Assembly (NCBI GenBank): GCA_002314145.1
Contig: DCCG01000030.1
Location: 1-45,903 of the forward strand
Source of the DNA: Thalassolituus sp. UBA1087
Lineage (GTDB): Bacteria; Pseudomonadota; Gammaproteobacteria; Pseudomonadales; Oceanobacteraceae
Length of the DNA: 45,903 bases
Direction: 5' to 3'
A program made the position numbers and the translations under genes. The notes below the pieces were generated by a model that saw only the letters and a list, made by a program, of their open reading frames with translations, was not told the DNA's origin and made no database searches. Position 1 is the stretch's first letter, and each line of letters opens with the position of its first letter. Shown here in pieces: positions 1-7,712 of this stretch.

Positions 1-1041
1 TTATTTTCCGCATGGACCACTAGCCAGTTGCAGGTAGGTATCGACAAGGCCGGTCACGGGTGTGGTCAGGAACATATCCGCCCAGCCATTAAAAGCGTGC
101 ACGGTGGCCAGCGGTGTACCAAAGCCGTAACGGCCGTCGCCGCCCAGTGTTTCCTGTCCGAGTTTCACCATAGTAGCGCCGACTTCAGTACCCAGCGCGA
201 GGCTGGTGTATGTGGCGTCGATGATGTCTGAGCCGTCGGCGTAGTCACTTTGAGTGGCGTATTCCACATGATAGATCAGCGGGATGTCACTGACTTTTGG
301 TGCTCCGCTTAACTGAATCCCCAGAGTCTGGGAAGAGCGCGCTTCTAAGTCATCAAACTCCAGAAAATATCCATAACCGGTAACTTTCATAAATGCCAGA
401 CCCGTGTAGGAAGCATTCAGCAGATGTGAGCTCATATCAAACTCGGCACAGGCGGCCCCCGTGTTGCAATCGCCGGGATGGCTGTTACCGAAGAGGCGGT
501 TAACGTTATCCACATAGGCGTAATGAAGCGCCAGATTCTCAAGCGGCTGGCTGTCGATACTGAAAGCATCCATGCTTACTTCGTTCTGGCGCCAGCCAAC
601 CGTGCCAATAAAACGCTGATTATCATAGGCAATTAACTGGCGGCCAAAGGTAACGGTTGTATGACTGAAACCACTGTAGCTGATATTGATCTGGTTAATT
701 TCACTATCCGCCGGATCTGCGACAACCGGGTAACCGGTTTTACCATTCCTGGTGTTGTTGTAATTGTCGTCACCGATTGCGTTAACCGATTCGAATTCCA
801 GTGTGGCTTTAAAATGATGAAAGTCACCGCTCGTTAACCCCAGTTGCGTGCGGGTGGTTAATGCATTGGCTTCTTTATTGCGGCCGTCCTGATCAACATA
901 TTCAAAGCGTGGACGTATCTGCAGGCTGGTGGTGCCTTGCTGAACAGCTTCTGTCAGTGTTTCTGCCGCATTGACAGCAGCAGGCAGGCTGGCGAACGTT
1001 GTGGCCAGCAGTCCGGCCGTGGCCCGGAACATCTTTTTCAT
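1..1041 (-). CDS. Alginate-export-type outer-membrane porin, C-terminus abnormal
   Basis: The start is taken at the ATG at 1041, preceded by GGGGAA. It opens MKKMFRATAGLL and has a signal peptide ending near AVNAAE, giving 346 residues. The body is beta-barrel-like, with FKATLEFESV, QINISYSGF, TVTFGRQLI and the family-typical FNGWADMFLTTP near the end. In this porin family the barrel normally continues some 50-80 residues past that motif and ends in an aromatic residue. Here the frame stops after ...LASGPCGK, so the last strands and the BamA-recognition signal seem to be missing; truncation or frameshift is likely, and the cause lies beyond the window edge. It is divergent from the flavoprotein cluster at 1603 and may have served as its outer-membrane entry route (inference). 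The family call is good; the exact substrate is unknown. Confidence 0.72.
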   Translation of the reverse strand: MKKMFRATAGLLATTFASLPAAVNAAETLTEAVQQGTTSLQIRPRFEYVDQDGRNKEANALTTRTQLGLTSGDFHHFKATLEFESVNAIGDDNYNNTRNGKTGYPVVADPADSEINQINISYSGFSHTTVTFGRQLIAYDNQRFIGTVGWRQNEVSMDAFSIDSQPLENLALHYAYVDNVNRLFGNSHPGDCNTGAACAEFDMSSHLLNASYTGLAFMKVTGYGYFLEFDDLEARSSQTLGIQLSGAPKVSDIPLIYHVEYATQSDYADGSDIIDATYTSLALGTEVGATMVKLGQETLGGDGRYGFGTPLATVHAFNGWADMFLTTPVTGLVDTYLQLASGPCGK

Positions 1042-1306
1042 TGTTAATTCCCCGATTCTGCGATGTTTATTGCAGGATGCTCGCCCGGTTATTGGCGCTC
1101 CTGTTTTTGTCACCTGACAGCGGGGATATGACAAAAACCAGGCCAATTATATAAGTGTTTGAAAAATATAAATAAATATAAAAAACCGAAAAAGTAAGCC
1201 GGTTTTTCGGCTATGCAATGTAAGCAATGTTGAGCATGGCGCTGCCAATGTCACTTTGTCTGGAATTGTTCAGGCTGATGCACTGCCTTTACTTTGTCCG
1301 CACAGC

Positions 1307-1327
1307 TGTCCGACATTGTCAGACATT
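1307..1327. promoter_or_regulatory. Putative upstream activator sites for the sigma54 activator
   Basis: Two copies of TGTC-N-GACA lie head to tail with a 10-bp period (1307-1315 and 1317-1325). The 12 bases from 1307 to 1318 are identical to 13093-13104 upstream of the ABC operon. They sit 85-100 bp upstream of the -24 element, the usual place for an enhancer-binding protein. The assignment to the activator at 7713-9470 is inference. Confidence 0.6.
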
Positions 1328-1408
1328 ACTGCCGGCGGTTTTTCCTTTACGGCGGGATTTTTACGATATTTTTTTATAAGACTTTGATTTAAAAGAAAAA
1401 TTTAAAAA

Positions 1409-1424
1409 TGGCATGGTTGCTGCC
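1409..1424 (+). promoter_or_regulatory. Sigma54 (-24/-12) promoter of flavoprotein cluster
   Basis: TGGCATG-N4-CTGCC places GG at 1410-1411 and GC at 1422-1423 with the required 10-bp gap. Compared with TGGCACG-N4-TTGCA it keeps both invariant dinucleotides. Transcription would start near 1435. Confidence 0.65.
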
Positions 1425-1602
1425 AATAACTATCCGACAGCCTCTGCTGACCGCCTGCTGAAAGATTTGCGAAATCTGCATGGCCAGGCGCAGAGCCGTA
1501 AACAAAAACGAAGAATATGAAAGCACCATATTCTGAAGGGTTTGCCGCTGAGTAACGATAAAAGCCGCAGGCCCCGCCGCTTAATACCATGAGGAAAATG
1601 CT

Positions 1603-2733
1603 ATGACAGCTGTAACTTCTGTAGCTTCTGAGACTGCGGCCTGTGGCCAGGCACTGTATGACCAAATCCGTGAGATAGTGCGTAATGACCTCAAGCCTCT
1701 GACGGTAAAAATCGACCGTGACGGTTATTACCCGGCTGAATTATTACGTAAGTTGGGTGCCGCAGGGGCTTTCCGTCAGCATATTGCGTCAGAGAATAAA
1801 AGCGGTACTCATGACCTTGTGGCAGCACTTGAAGTGATGGATATCGTGTCACAGGAATGTATGTCCACCGGCTTTATGGTCTGGGCTCAGGACGTCGCCT
1901 GCTGGTATGTGGAAATGTCTGACAACCAGTATCTGAAAGACAACCTGCTGCCCAAGCTGGTCAGTGGCGAAGCGCTGGGCGGAACGGCACTGTCCAACCC
2001 GATGAAATATCTGGCCGGTATTGAGCCATTACATCTGAGCGCAGAAGAAACTGACGATGCCTATATCGTTAACGGTAAGCTGCCATGGATTTCAAATCTG
2101 GACGAGGGCCATTGGTTCGGCTCAATTTTTAACATCGCCGGTGACGAATCCCGTGACATTATGGCGATGGTGAATACCAGCTGGGAAGGGCTGGAAATGA
2201 AACGCCTGGCGACGTTCTGCGGTATGGAGGGTACCGGCACTTATGCGCTGCATTTCAATGATGTTGTGGTGCCGAAATCTCACGTCGTCGGCGATCCGCT
2301 GATGCCTTATCTGAAAAAAATGAAAGCCGGTTTTATTCTGCTGCAGACGGGCATGGCAACAGGAATGATCGACGGCTGTATACAGTTATGCGAAGAGGTT
2401 GAGCCGCGCCTTTCTCATGTTAACTGTTACCTGGATGACCGCCCGGACGAATTGCGCGAAGAACTCGAAGATGCACGGGAAGCCATCGCTGAACTCTGTA
2501 CGACGCCTTTTAATCCGGATATTGATTACATACGGACAGTACTGGAAGCGCGCCTGCTGGGCGGTGAATTATCCATCCGTGCTGCAAACTCCGCTATGCA
2601 GCATACCGGTGCCAACGGTTATCTGGTGGAAGCACCGGCACAACGCAAACTGCGTGAAGCCTATTTTGTTGCCATCGTAACGCCGGCGATTAAACACCTG
2701 CGTAAAGAACTTGATGCGATGGCGGCCAGCTGA
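1603..2733 (+). CDS. Acyl-CoA-dehydrogenase-fold flavoprotein (possible monooxygenase)
   Basis: This 376-residue protein has the acyl-CoA dehydrogenase layout: an N-terminal helical domain (about 15-125), a beta domain (about 125-235, with GGTALSNP and GKLPWISN) and a C-terminal four-helix domain that includes the family-typical HTGANGYLVEAP (334-344). The place where acyl-CoA dehydrogenases carry their catalytic Glu (the YEGT region) reads VAIVTPAIKHLRK (356-368), with no Glu. Loss of that base is usual in flavin monooxygenases of this fold (DszC/MsuC-like), so an oxygenase acting on a small organic compound is plausible (inference). GAGG upstream supports the ATG at 1603. The stop overlaps the next start (TGATG), so the two genes are translationally coupled. 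It is the first gene behind the sigma54 promoter at 1409. The substrate is unknown. Confidence 0.8.
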   Translation: MTAVTSVASETAACGQALYDQIREIVRNDLKPLTVKIDRDGYYPAELLRKLGAAGAFRQHIASENKSGTHDLVAALEVMDIVSQECMSTGFMVWAQDVACWYVEMSDNQYLKDNLLPKLVSGEALGGTALSNPMKYLAGIEPLHLSAEETDDAYIVNGKLPWISNLDEGHWFGSIFNIAGDESRDIMAMVNTSWEGLEMKRLATFCGMEGTGTYALHFNDVVVPKSHVVGDPLMPYLKKMKAGFILLQTGMATGMIDGCIQLCEEVEPRLSHVNCYLDDRPDELREELEDAREAIAELCTTPFNPDIDYIRTVLEARLLGGELSIRAANSAMQHTGANGYLVEAPAQRKLREAYFVAIVTPAIKHLRKELDAMAAS

Positions 2734-3134
2734 TGCAGACGATTACGCTCGCAGACCATGAAGCCCGGCTCGATGATGTGATGGCGCAGGTGCTGGATGC
2801 CAACAACATGAAGCTGGTTGCCTGTATCAACGGCCAACAAAAAGCAGCCCTGATTGGCCATCAGGTCAGCTGCGAGCGTATCTATGAAATATTCCGTCCG
2901 GATTATGCCACCCGGGTATGGGCGGCGTGTCCTCAGGCGGGCATCGATATTCCTCTGCGTTTTCATATATTCCGTAATGCAGAAGGGCAGTTACAGATGA
3001 ATTATCGCCTGCCTGGTGAAGTATTTGCCCGCTGGCAGAACGAGGCATTAAACGACCTCGCAGAAAATGAATTAGATCCATTATTTGAGGCAATGGTTGT
3101 GGATTTTTCAGCGCTGCTGAATGCACAACGTTGA
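2733..3134 (+). CDS. DUF302-like small protein
   Basis: This 133-residue soluble protein has no signal peptide or membrane segment. The spacing of FEIFRP-like text (YEIFRPDYATRVW), a mid-segment IDIPLRFHIFRNAEGQ and a closing DPLFEAMVVDFSALL matches the DUF302 pattern, in which a cofactor name followed by 'alpha-beta sandwich' is all that is generally known. The function is unknown. Start and stop of the neighbouring flavoprotein overlap by one base, which suggests fixed stoichiometry or a physical partnership. A 42-bp gap with GGAG separates it from the rubredoxin reductase. It could be an accessory or substrate-handling subunit of the flavoprotein (inference). Confidence 0.6.
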   Translation: MQTITLADHEARLDDVMAQVLDANNMKLVACINGQQKAALIGHQVSCERIYEIFRPDYATRVWAACPQAGIDIPLRFHIFRNAEGQLQMNYRLPGEVFARWQNEALNDLAENELDPLFEAMVVDFSALLNAQR

Positions 3135-3176
3135 GCAGGATCACCCGTTTGAGCGGGAAAAGACTGGAGCACAGAC

Positions 3177-4598
3177 ATGAGTGATGCCAATACACTGGCG
3201 GACCGCTGGATATGTAAAACCTGCGGCTGGATTTATGACCCGGCGAAAGGCGATCCGGACAGCGGTCTGGCACCGGGCACCGAATTTGAAGATATACCGG
3301 ATGACTGGTACTGCCCGTTATGTGGCGTGGATAAAACGGATTTTATCCGTCTGAGTGAATACGCGGCGGCACAACAGGCAGCGGCACCGGTCCGTCCGCG
3401 CCGTGCACGTGGCAAAGTTGGCGGCGATGACGCCATTGTGGTGATCGGCAGTGGTTATGCCGGCTGGACACTGGTTGAGCAGATCCGTGAACAGGACCGT
3501 GAACGCCCGGTTACCCTGATTACTGCCGATGATGGCTGTTATTACCCGAAACCTGCGCTGTCGATGGCGATCAGTCAGGGGCGCAGTGCTGACAGCCTGG
3601 TGGAAGTTTCCGGCGCGGCAATGGCCGATAAACTGGGGGTCACCTTACAGGCCAACACCCGTGTCTTAGGGATTAAGGCGCAGCGCAAAAAACTGATGAC
3701 AGGTAAAGGGAATATTGCTTATGGCGATCTGGTGATTGCCATGGGAGCGCGTCAGATCCGCTTATCACTGGATGGTGATGCCGTGGACGATGTGATGAGA
3801 ATTAATGACCTGGCCAGCTATCGCAAGCTGCGTGAAAAACTGGATGAAGGTCAGAAGCGGGTTTTAATTATTGGTGGCGGACTGATCGGAGCTGAATTTG
3901 CAGAAGACTTTGCCAGTGCCGGACATTCCCCCGTCGTAGTGGATCTTGGGGAGCAACTGCTTGGCCGGCTGGCACCGCAGCCACTGGCCGCTCATTTACA
4001 GGATAACTTTCACAGTCAGGGTATCCGTTTTCATAAAGGTACCAGTGTCAGCCGGGTGGATCATGCAGAGACCGGCTATCAGGTCACCTTGCTGAATGGT
4101 CAGGCGGTGGAATGTGATCTGGTCATTTCTGCAGTGGGTCTGGCACCGGATATCAGTCTGGCGAAAAAGGCCGGGCTGGACGTCAACCGGGGCATTCTTG
4201 TTGATCAGCACAACATGCAGACCAGTGACCCTCACATTTATGCATTGGGTGATTGCGCTGAAACCCTGGGGCGTACCTATTTTTATCTTGAACCTATCCG
4301 CCGTCAGGCGGACTGCCTGTCCGCTGCCCTGTGTGGTGGCAGCAGTCCGTTTGAATTTATGCCCACGCTGATCCGGGTCAAAACCCGCGGTCTGGCATTA
4401 ACCATATGCCCGCCGGATCTGGTATTTGCCGGGCAGGGGGCCTGGCATCTGGCTGAGCAGGACGGTAATAACTGCCGCATGGAATACCGGGTTAATGGCA
4501 AGATCGCCGGTTTCGCGCTGAGTGGCCGCTGTACGTCACAGGCTGCTGCTATGCATAAAACCCTGATTTCCGATATGCCATCGCTGGCGGTGGCCTGA
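3177..4598 (+). CDS. Rubredoxin fused to FAD-dependent rubredoxin reductase
   Basis: The protein has 473 residues. Residues 10-56 are a complete rubredoxin with iron ligands C13-x2-C16 and C46-x2-C49 (CKTCG, CPLCG) and the usual DPAKGDPDSGLAPGT and PDDWYCP segments. After an Arg/Ala-rich linker (about 62-84) comes a pyridine-nucleotide-disulfide-type reductase. Its parts are an FAD site VIGSGYAG (89-96), an NAD(P) site LIIGGGLIGAE, and the second FAD motif IYALGDCAE. Electrons would pass from NAD(P)H to FAD to the attached rubredoxin and then to an oxygenase. Rubredoxin and its reductase are more often separate genes, as in alkane hydroxylase systems. No AlkB gene lies in the window, so the flavoprotein at 1603 is the obvious candidate acceptor (inference). 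Confidence 0.92.
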   Translation: MSDANTLADRWICKTCGWIYDPAKGDPDSGLAPGTEFEDIPDDWYCPLCGVDKTDFIRLSEYAAAQQAAAPVRPRRARGKVGGDDAIVVIGSGYAGWTLVEQIREQDRERPVTLITADDGCYYPKPALSMAISQGRSADSLVEVSGAAMADKLGVTLQANTRVLGIKAQRKKLMTGKGNIAYGDLVIAMGARQIRLSLDGDAVDDVMRINDLASYRKLREKLDEGQKRVLIIGGGLIGAEFAEDFASAGHSPVVVDLGEQLLGRLAPQPLAAHLQDNFHSQGIRFHKGTSVSRVDHAETGYQVTLLNGQAVECDLVISAVGLAPDISLAKKAGLDVNRGILVDQHNMQTSDPHIYALGDCAETLGRTYFYLEPIRRQADCLSAALCGGSSPFEFMPTLIRVKTRGLALTICPPDLVFAGQGAWHLAEQDGNNCRMEYRVNGKIAGFALSGRCTSQAAAMHKTLISDMPSLAVA

Positions 4599-4702
4599 CG
4601 TTTCAACCCTGTAAAACCCATGGTGAAAGTCTCTGACGGGACGGACATCAGACGAACATTTTCCAATTGTGGAAATTTAAAACCAAAACCGGAGGTACGA
4701 AC

Positions 4703-5557
4703 ATGAGCGCCATTCTGTTAACCCCACAGGACCTGGACCAACTGATCAAAAATGAACCCACTGTGATTATTGATACCCGTAATCCCGAGGCTTTTGCCAC
4801 CGGGCATGTGCCGGGTGCTATCAATATGCATGATATTTTTACCTTTCTGGCGACCTCGACAGCAGACGGTATTCAGGAACTGAAAAGTAAGTTTGCCGAA
4901 GAATTTGGCGCTGCCGGGCTTTCCGGGGCAGAGACTGCGGTTATTTATGAAGATGCGATGAACACAGGCTTCGGCCAGTCCTGCCGTGGTTATTTTCTGC
5001 TCTCTTATCTGGGCTATCCGAAAGTGTCTATTCTGCACGGTGGTTTTCAGGCCTGGCACGCGGCCGGTATGCCGGTAACCACCGATGTTACCGAACCGGT
5101 AGCAGCGGAATTCCCGTTGAAAGATACCGGCCATGATCTGATGATCGACAAAGACGATGTACTGAAAGCATTGGATGATGACAGCATTGTGCTGCTGGAT
5201 GTCCGCGACGTCGATGAATGGGTGGGTACCAGCTCATCTCCTTACGGCAAAGACTTCTGTCCGCGCAAAGGACGTTTACCCGGAGCGAAATGGCTGGAAT
5301 GGTACCGGCTGATGAAACCTGGTTCCGTGCCGGTATTTAAAGAGCCGGAAGAAATTCTGGCAGACTGCGCCTCTGCGGGAGTCACTAAAGATTCAACCGT
5401 ATACCTTTACTGCTTCAAAGGCGCCCGTGCATCAAATACTCTGGTGGCACTGAAGGCAGCGGGTATTAAAGATGTTAAACTCTACTTCAGTTCCTGGAAC
5501 GAATGGTCGCGTGATGAATCGCTGCCAATAGAAGAAGGCCTGCCATACGCCAGCTGA
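4703..5557 (+). CDS. Tandem-domain rhodanese (sulfurtransferase)
   Basis: The ATG at 4703 is chosen because GGAGGT lies at 4691-4696; an upstream in-frame ATG at 4667 has no such site. The protein has 284 residues and two rhodanese domains. The first (about 5-125) starts IIDTRNPEAFATGHVPGA and looks structural. The second (about 145-280) carries LLDVRDVDEW and the active-site loop CFKGARAS with Cys237. Family members move sulfane sulfur from thiosulfate or 3-mercaptopyruvate to cyanide or thiols. The CFKGAR loop matches neither the classic CRKGVT (thiosulfate) nor CGSGVT (mercaptopyruvate) loop, so the donor is open. Its place in the cluster hints that sulfur or cyanide is released by the pathway. 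A terminator follows at 5579. Confidence 0.9.
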   Translation: MSAILLTPQDLDQLIKNEPTVIIDTRNPEAFATGHVPGAINMHDIFTFLATSTADGIQELKSKFAEEFGAAGLSGAETAVIYEDAMNTGFGQSCRGYFLLSYLGYPKVSILHGGFQAWHAAGMPVTTDVTEPVAAEFPLKDTGHDLMIDKDDVLKALDDDSIVLLDVRDVDEWVGTSSSPYGKDFCPRKGRLPGAKWLEWYRLMKPGSVPVFKEPEEILADCASAGVTKDSTVYLYCFKGARASNTLVALKAAGIKDVKLYFSSWNEWSRDESLPIEEGLPYAS

Positions 5558-5578
5558 TTCAGCACAATGTCGCAGGTT

Positions 5579-5601
5579 GGCCGCTTTATGCGGCCTTTTT
5601 T
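5579..5601 (+). terminator. Rho-independent terminator after rhodanese gene
   Basis: GGCCGC, a 5-base loop and GCGGCC are followed by six T. This ends the flavoprotein-rhodanese transcript and separates it from the CopD-like gene. Confidence 0.85.
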
Positions 5602-5641
5602 ATGCACTGATAAGCCCTGTGATCACTACAAAGGTACGTTT

Positions 5642-6115
5642 ATGTTCTGGATGTCTTTAATTCCTGCTTTTCATGCGCTGGCTGCAGTACTCTGGGTTGG
5701 CGGTATTTTTCTGGTGTTTATGGTGCTGCGACCATCTGCCGCAGCGACCCTGGAGCCAGCCCACAGAATTACATTGCTGCGCGAAGTGTTCAGCCGTTTT
5801 TTCCGTTGGGTCTGGTTGTTTATTGCCGTCATTCTGGTTACCGGATACAGCGAAATATGGATGCTGGGCAGCATGGCGAAAGCACCGCCTTATATTCATC
5901 TGATGCAGGCGGTCGGATTGTTTATGATACTGGCGTTCGCGTGGCTTTATTTTATGCCTTATAAGCTTTTGTGTAAGGCTGCCGACGCTGGCAACACGGA
6001 ACTGGCGGCCAGAATTATCAACAATAATATGAAGCCTGTGATTGCTACCAACCTGGTGCTGGGCATCTGCGAAGTGATTATTGGTGTGGCCGGCCGTTAC
6101 TGGTCACTGGTGTAA
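5642..6115 (+). CDS. CopD-family integral membrane protein
   Basis: The start at 5642 (MFWMSLIPAFHALAAVLWVGG) is preferred over the longer frame, because the upstream part crosses the terminator at 5579-5601. The protein has 157 residues and about four membrane helices: 1-24 including HALAAVLWVGGIFLVFMVL, 50-70, 80-105 including HLMQAVGLFMILAFAWLYF, and 132-155. Conserved His residues at the membrane face (FHAL, HLMQ) fit the CopD/YjdC-like family of small proteins, often annotated as copper-resistance related; a heme or metal role is possible but not shown. It lies behind a terminator, so it probably has its own promoter and is not clearly part of the upstream pathway. It is convergent with the helicase gene. 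Confidence 0.75.
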   Translation: MFWMSLIPAFHALAAVLWVGGIFLVFMVLRPSAAATLEPAHRITLLREVFSRFFRWVWLFIAVILVTGYSEIWMLGSMAKAPPYIHLMQAVGLFMILAFAWLYFMPYKLLCKAADAGNTELAARIINNNMKPVIATNLVLGICEVIIGVAGRYWSLV

Positions 6116-6128
6116 TTGTCTGCAACAC

Positions 6129-6160
6129 ACGCACTGTTTTCCGGCCGGGAAACAGTGCGT
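6129..6160. terminator. Hairpin between convergent CopD-like and helicase genes
   Basis: Two 14-base arms (ACGCACTGTTTTCC / GGGAAACAGTGCGT, one G-U pair) enclose a GGCC loop. It lies between two converging stop codons, so a two-way terminator is likely, although the T run is poor on both sides. Confidence 0.6.
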
Positions 6161-6178
6161 ATCTTTATCTGCCGGCGG

Positions 6179-7480
6179 TTATTTTTTTCGCCGGCGTCTG
6201 CGGTCAGGCCGGCGTTGGCCATCCTCACTGTGATCAAACAGGCGCGGTCCTTTCGCTGACGGACTGCGGGCCGGACGCGGTTTTGATAGTGTTTTTTCTG
6301 CTTTGGTGAGCACAGTGCCTCCGACAGCGGTGAGTGGCACTTTATGAGTGGGTTCGTAACCTGGCATTGGTCTGCGTTCCAGCAGTTGCCCGCTCAGTTG
6401 TTCAATTTTTGCCAGCTGATGTACTTCATCAGCACAGACCAGTGAAACGGCCTCGCCGTCCCGGCCATTGCGCCCGCTGCGGCCAATGCGGTGAATATAG
6501 TCTTCGGCATTGAGTGGCAAAGCAAGATTGATAACCTGTGGCAGATAAGGAATATCCAGTCCGCGGGCAGCCACATCCGTTGCAATCAGATATTGAATAT
6601 CACCACGGCGGAAAGCCTGCATCACTGAAGTCCGGTTAGCCTGAGTTTTCTCACCATGAATGCCGGCGACACTGAAACCAGCGCTGTGCAGTCCGGCTTC
6701 CAGCTGATCGACGCTGTGGCGGGTGTTGACGAAAATAAGTGCCTGTTGACCGCTTTTGTGTCCCAGCAACTGCTGCAGTACTTGCGTTTTACGTTTTTTA
6801 TCCACGGGTATCAGCCATTGCGTCAGTGTATCGGCGCTGCTGTTCGGAGCTGACGCCTCGACACTGACCGGGTCCTGCAGCACTTTGGCGGCGGTTTCTT
6901 TTACCGGCTGAGAAAAGGTGGCGGAAAACAACAGCGTCTGGCGCTGTCGGGGAATCGCACACAGGATGTCGTCCAGTTCCGTGGCGAAACCGGCATCCAG
7001 CATACGGTCCGCCTCGTCCACAACCAGATATTTGAGACCACGGAAGGTCACGGCGTCGTGACGGTAAAGATCAAGTAAACGTCCTGGTGTGGCCACCAGA
7101 ATATCGATGCCTTCATGCAGTGCCGTGATCTGGGGGCTGATGCTGCTGCCACCATAGGCAGCGTAACTGCGCAGTGGTAACAGACGGCTGTAACTCTGCA
7201 GTGACTGCAGCACCTGTTCGGCCAGCTCGCGGGTGGGAACCAGAATTAACGCCCGTGGCAAAAGGCTGCCCGTCTGTTCGCTGCTCATCAGCCTGTGCAG
7301 TAAAGGCAGGGCAAAGGCGGCGGTTTTTCCGGTACCTGTCTGGGCCGCCGCCATGACATCCCGCCCGTTTAAAATCAGGGGAATGGTTTTGCTCTGAATG
7401 GGGGTGGGTTCATGGTGTCCCAGCTGGTTAAGGCGGGTGAGCAGTGCAGGATTTAAATCAAAGTCGGAAAAAAGCGGCAT
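6179..7480 (-). CDS. rhlE: DEAD-box ATP-dependent RNA helicase, RhlE type
   Basis: The protein has 433 residues from the ATG at 7480 (MPLFSDFDLNPALL). An in-frame ATG at 7498 is less typical for the family. All core motifs are present in order: Q motif EPTPIQ, motif I AAQTGTGKT (about 45-53), PTRELA, TPGRLLD, motif II VDEADRML, SAT, motif V ATDVAARGLD and motif VI HRIGRSGR. A short basic tail (RRPDRRRRRKK) likely binds RNA. RhlE helicases take part in ribosome assembly, RNA turnover and cold adaptation. The assignment to RhlE and not to another DEAD subfamily rests on the N-terminus and length. It is single and unrelated to the flanking metabolic genes. Confidence 0.88.
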   Translation of the reverse strand: MPLFSDFDLNPALLTRLNQLGHHEPTPIQSKTIPLILNGRDVMAAAQTGTGKTAAFALPLLHRLMSSEQTGSLLPRALILVPTRELAEQVLQSLQSYSRLLPLRSYAAYGGSSISPQITALHEGIDILVATPGRLLDLYRHDAVTFRGLKYLVVDEADRMLDAGFATELDDILCAIPRQRQTLLFSATFSQPVKETAAKVLQDPVSVEASAPNSSADTLTQWLIPVDKKRKTQVLQQLLGHKSGQQALIFVNTRHSVDQLEAGLHSAGFSVAGIHGEKTQANRTSVMQAFRRGDIQYLIATDVAARGLDIPYLPQVINLALPLNAEDYIHRIGRSGRNGRDGEAVSLVCADEVHQLAKIEQLSGQLLERRPMPGYEPTHKVPLTAVGGTVLTKAEKTLSKPRPARSPSAKGPRLFDHSEDGQRRPDRRRRRKK

Positions 7481-7712
7481 AAAGATTCCGGCATACACAG
7501 AAAGGCGGTTGGCCGATGAGGTTGCGACATGTCTGTCGGAAGTTAACAGATTAACATGGGGGCACCATGTTCATGTCCGGCGTTCACATAGGGTGAGCTG
7601 CATTATAGCGGATTTAGCGGGTGCCGGACGATCCTTTGTCGCAGCACCGGCAATCAATAACAGGGTGACGAACCCTGCATGCCTTTCTGTCGAACCAGGT
7701 GTCCGGCGCTGA

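Larger units (their letters stand above)
1042..1602. other. Intergenic control region between porin and flavoprotein cluster
   Basis: This 561-bp stretch has no credible gene. It is AT-rich at 1150-1200 and 1355-1410. It holds three CAATGT half-sites (1216-1221, 1225-1230, 1246-1251), two tandem TGTC-N-GACA palindromes (1307-1325) and a -24/-12 promoter (1409-1424). The transcript from that promoter would carry a leader of about 165 nt before the ATG at 1603. Confidence 0.6.

Noticed and set aside
1232..1247. Possible -24/-12 promoter for the porin (minus strand, TGGCAGC)
   Set aside because: The GG-GC spacing is 9 bp instead of 10, and the -12 half is poor.
1402..1665. 87-codon open frame on the minus strand over the flavoprotein promoter
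   Set aside because: No ribosome site or family, and it overlaps the sigma54 promoter and the start of a certain gene.
7398..7712. 104-codon open frame at the start of the helicase gene
   Set aside because: It overlaps the helicase 5' end in antisense and has no features.
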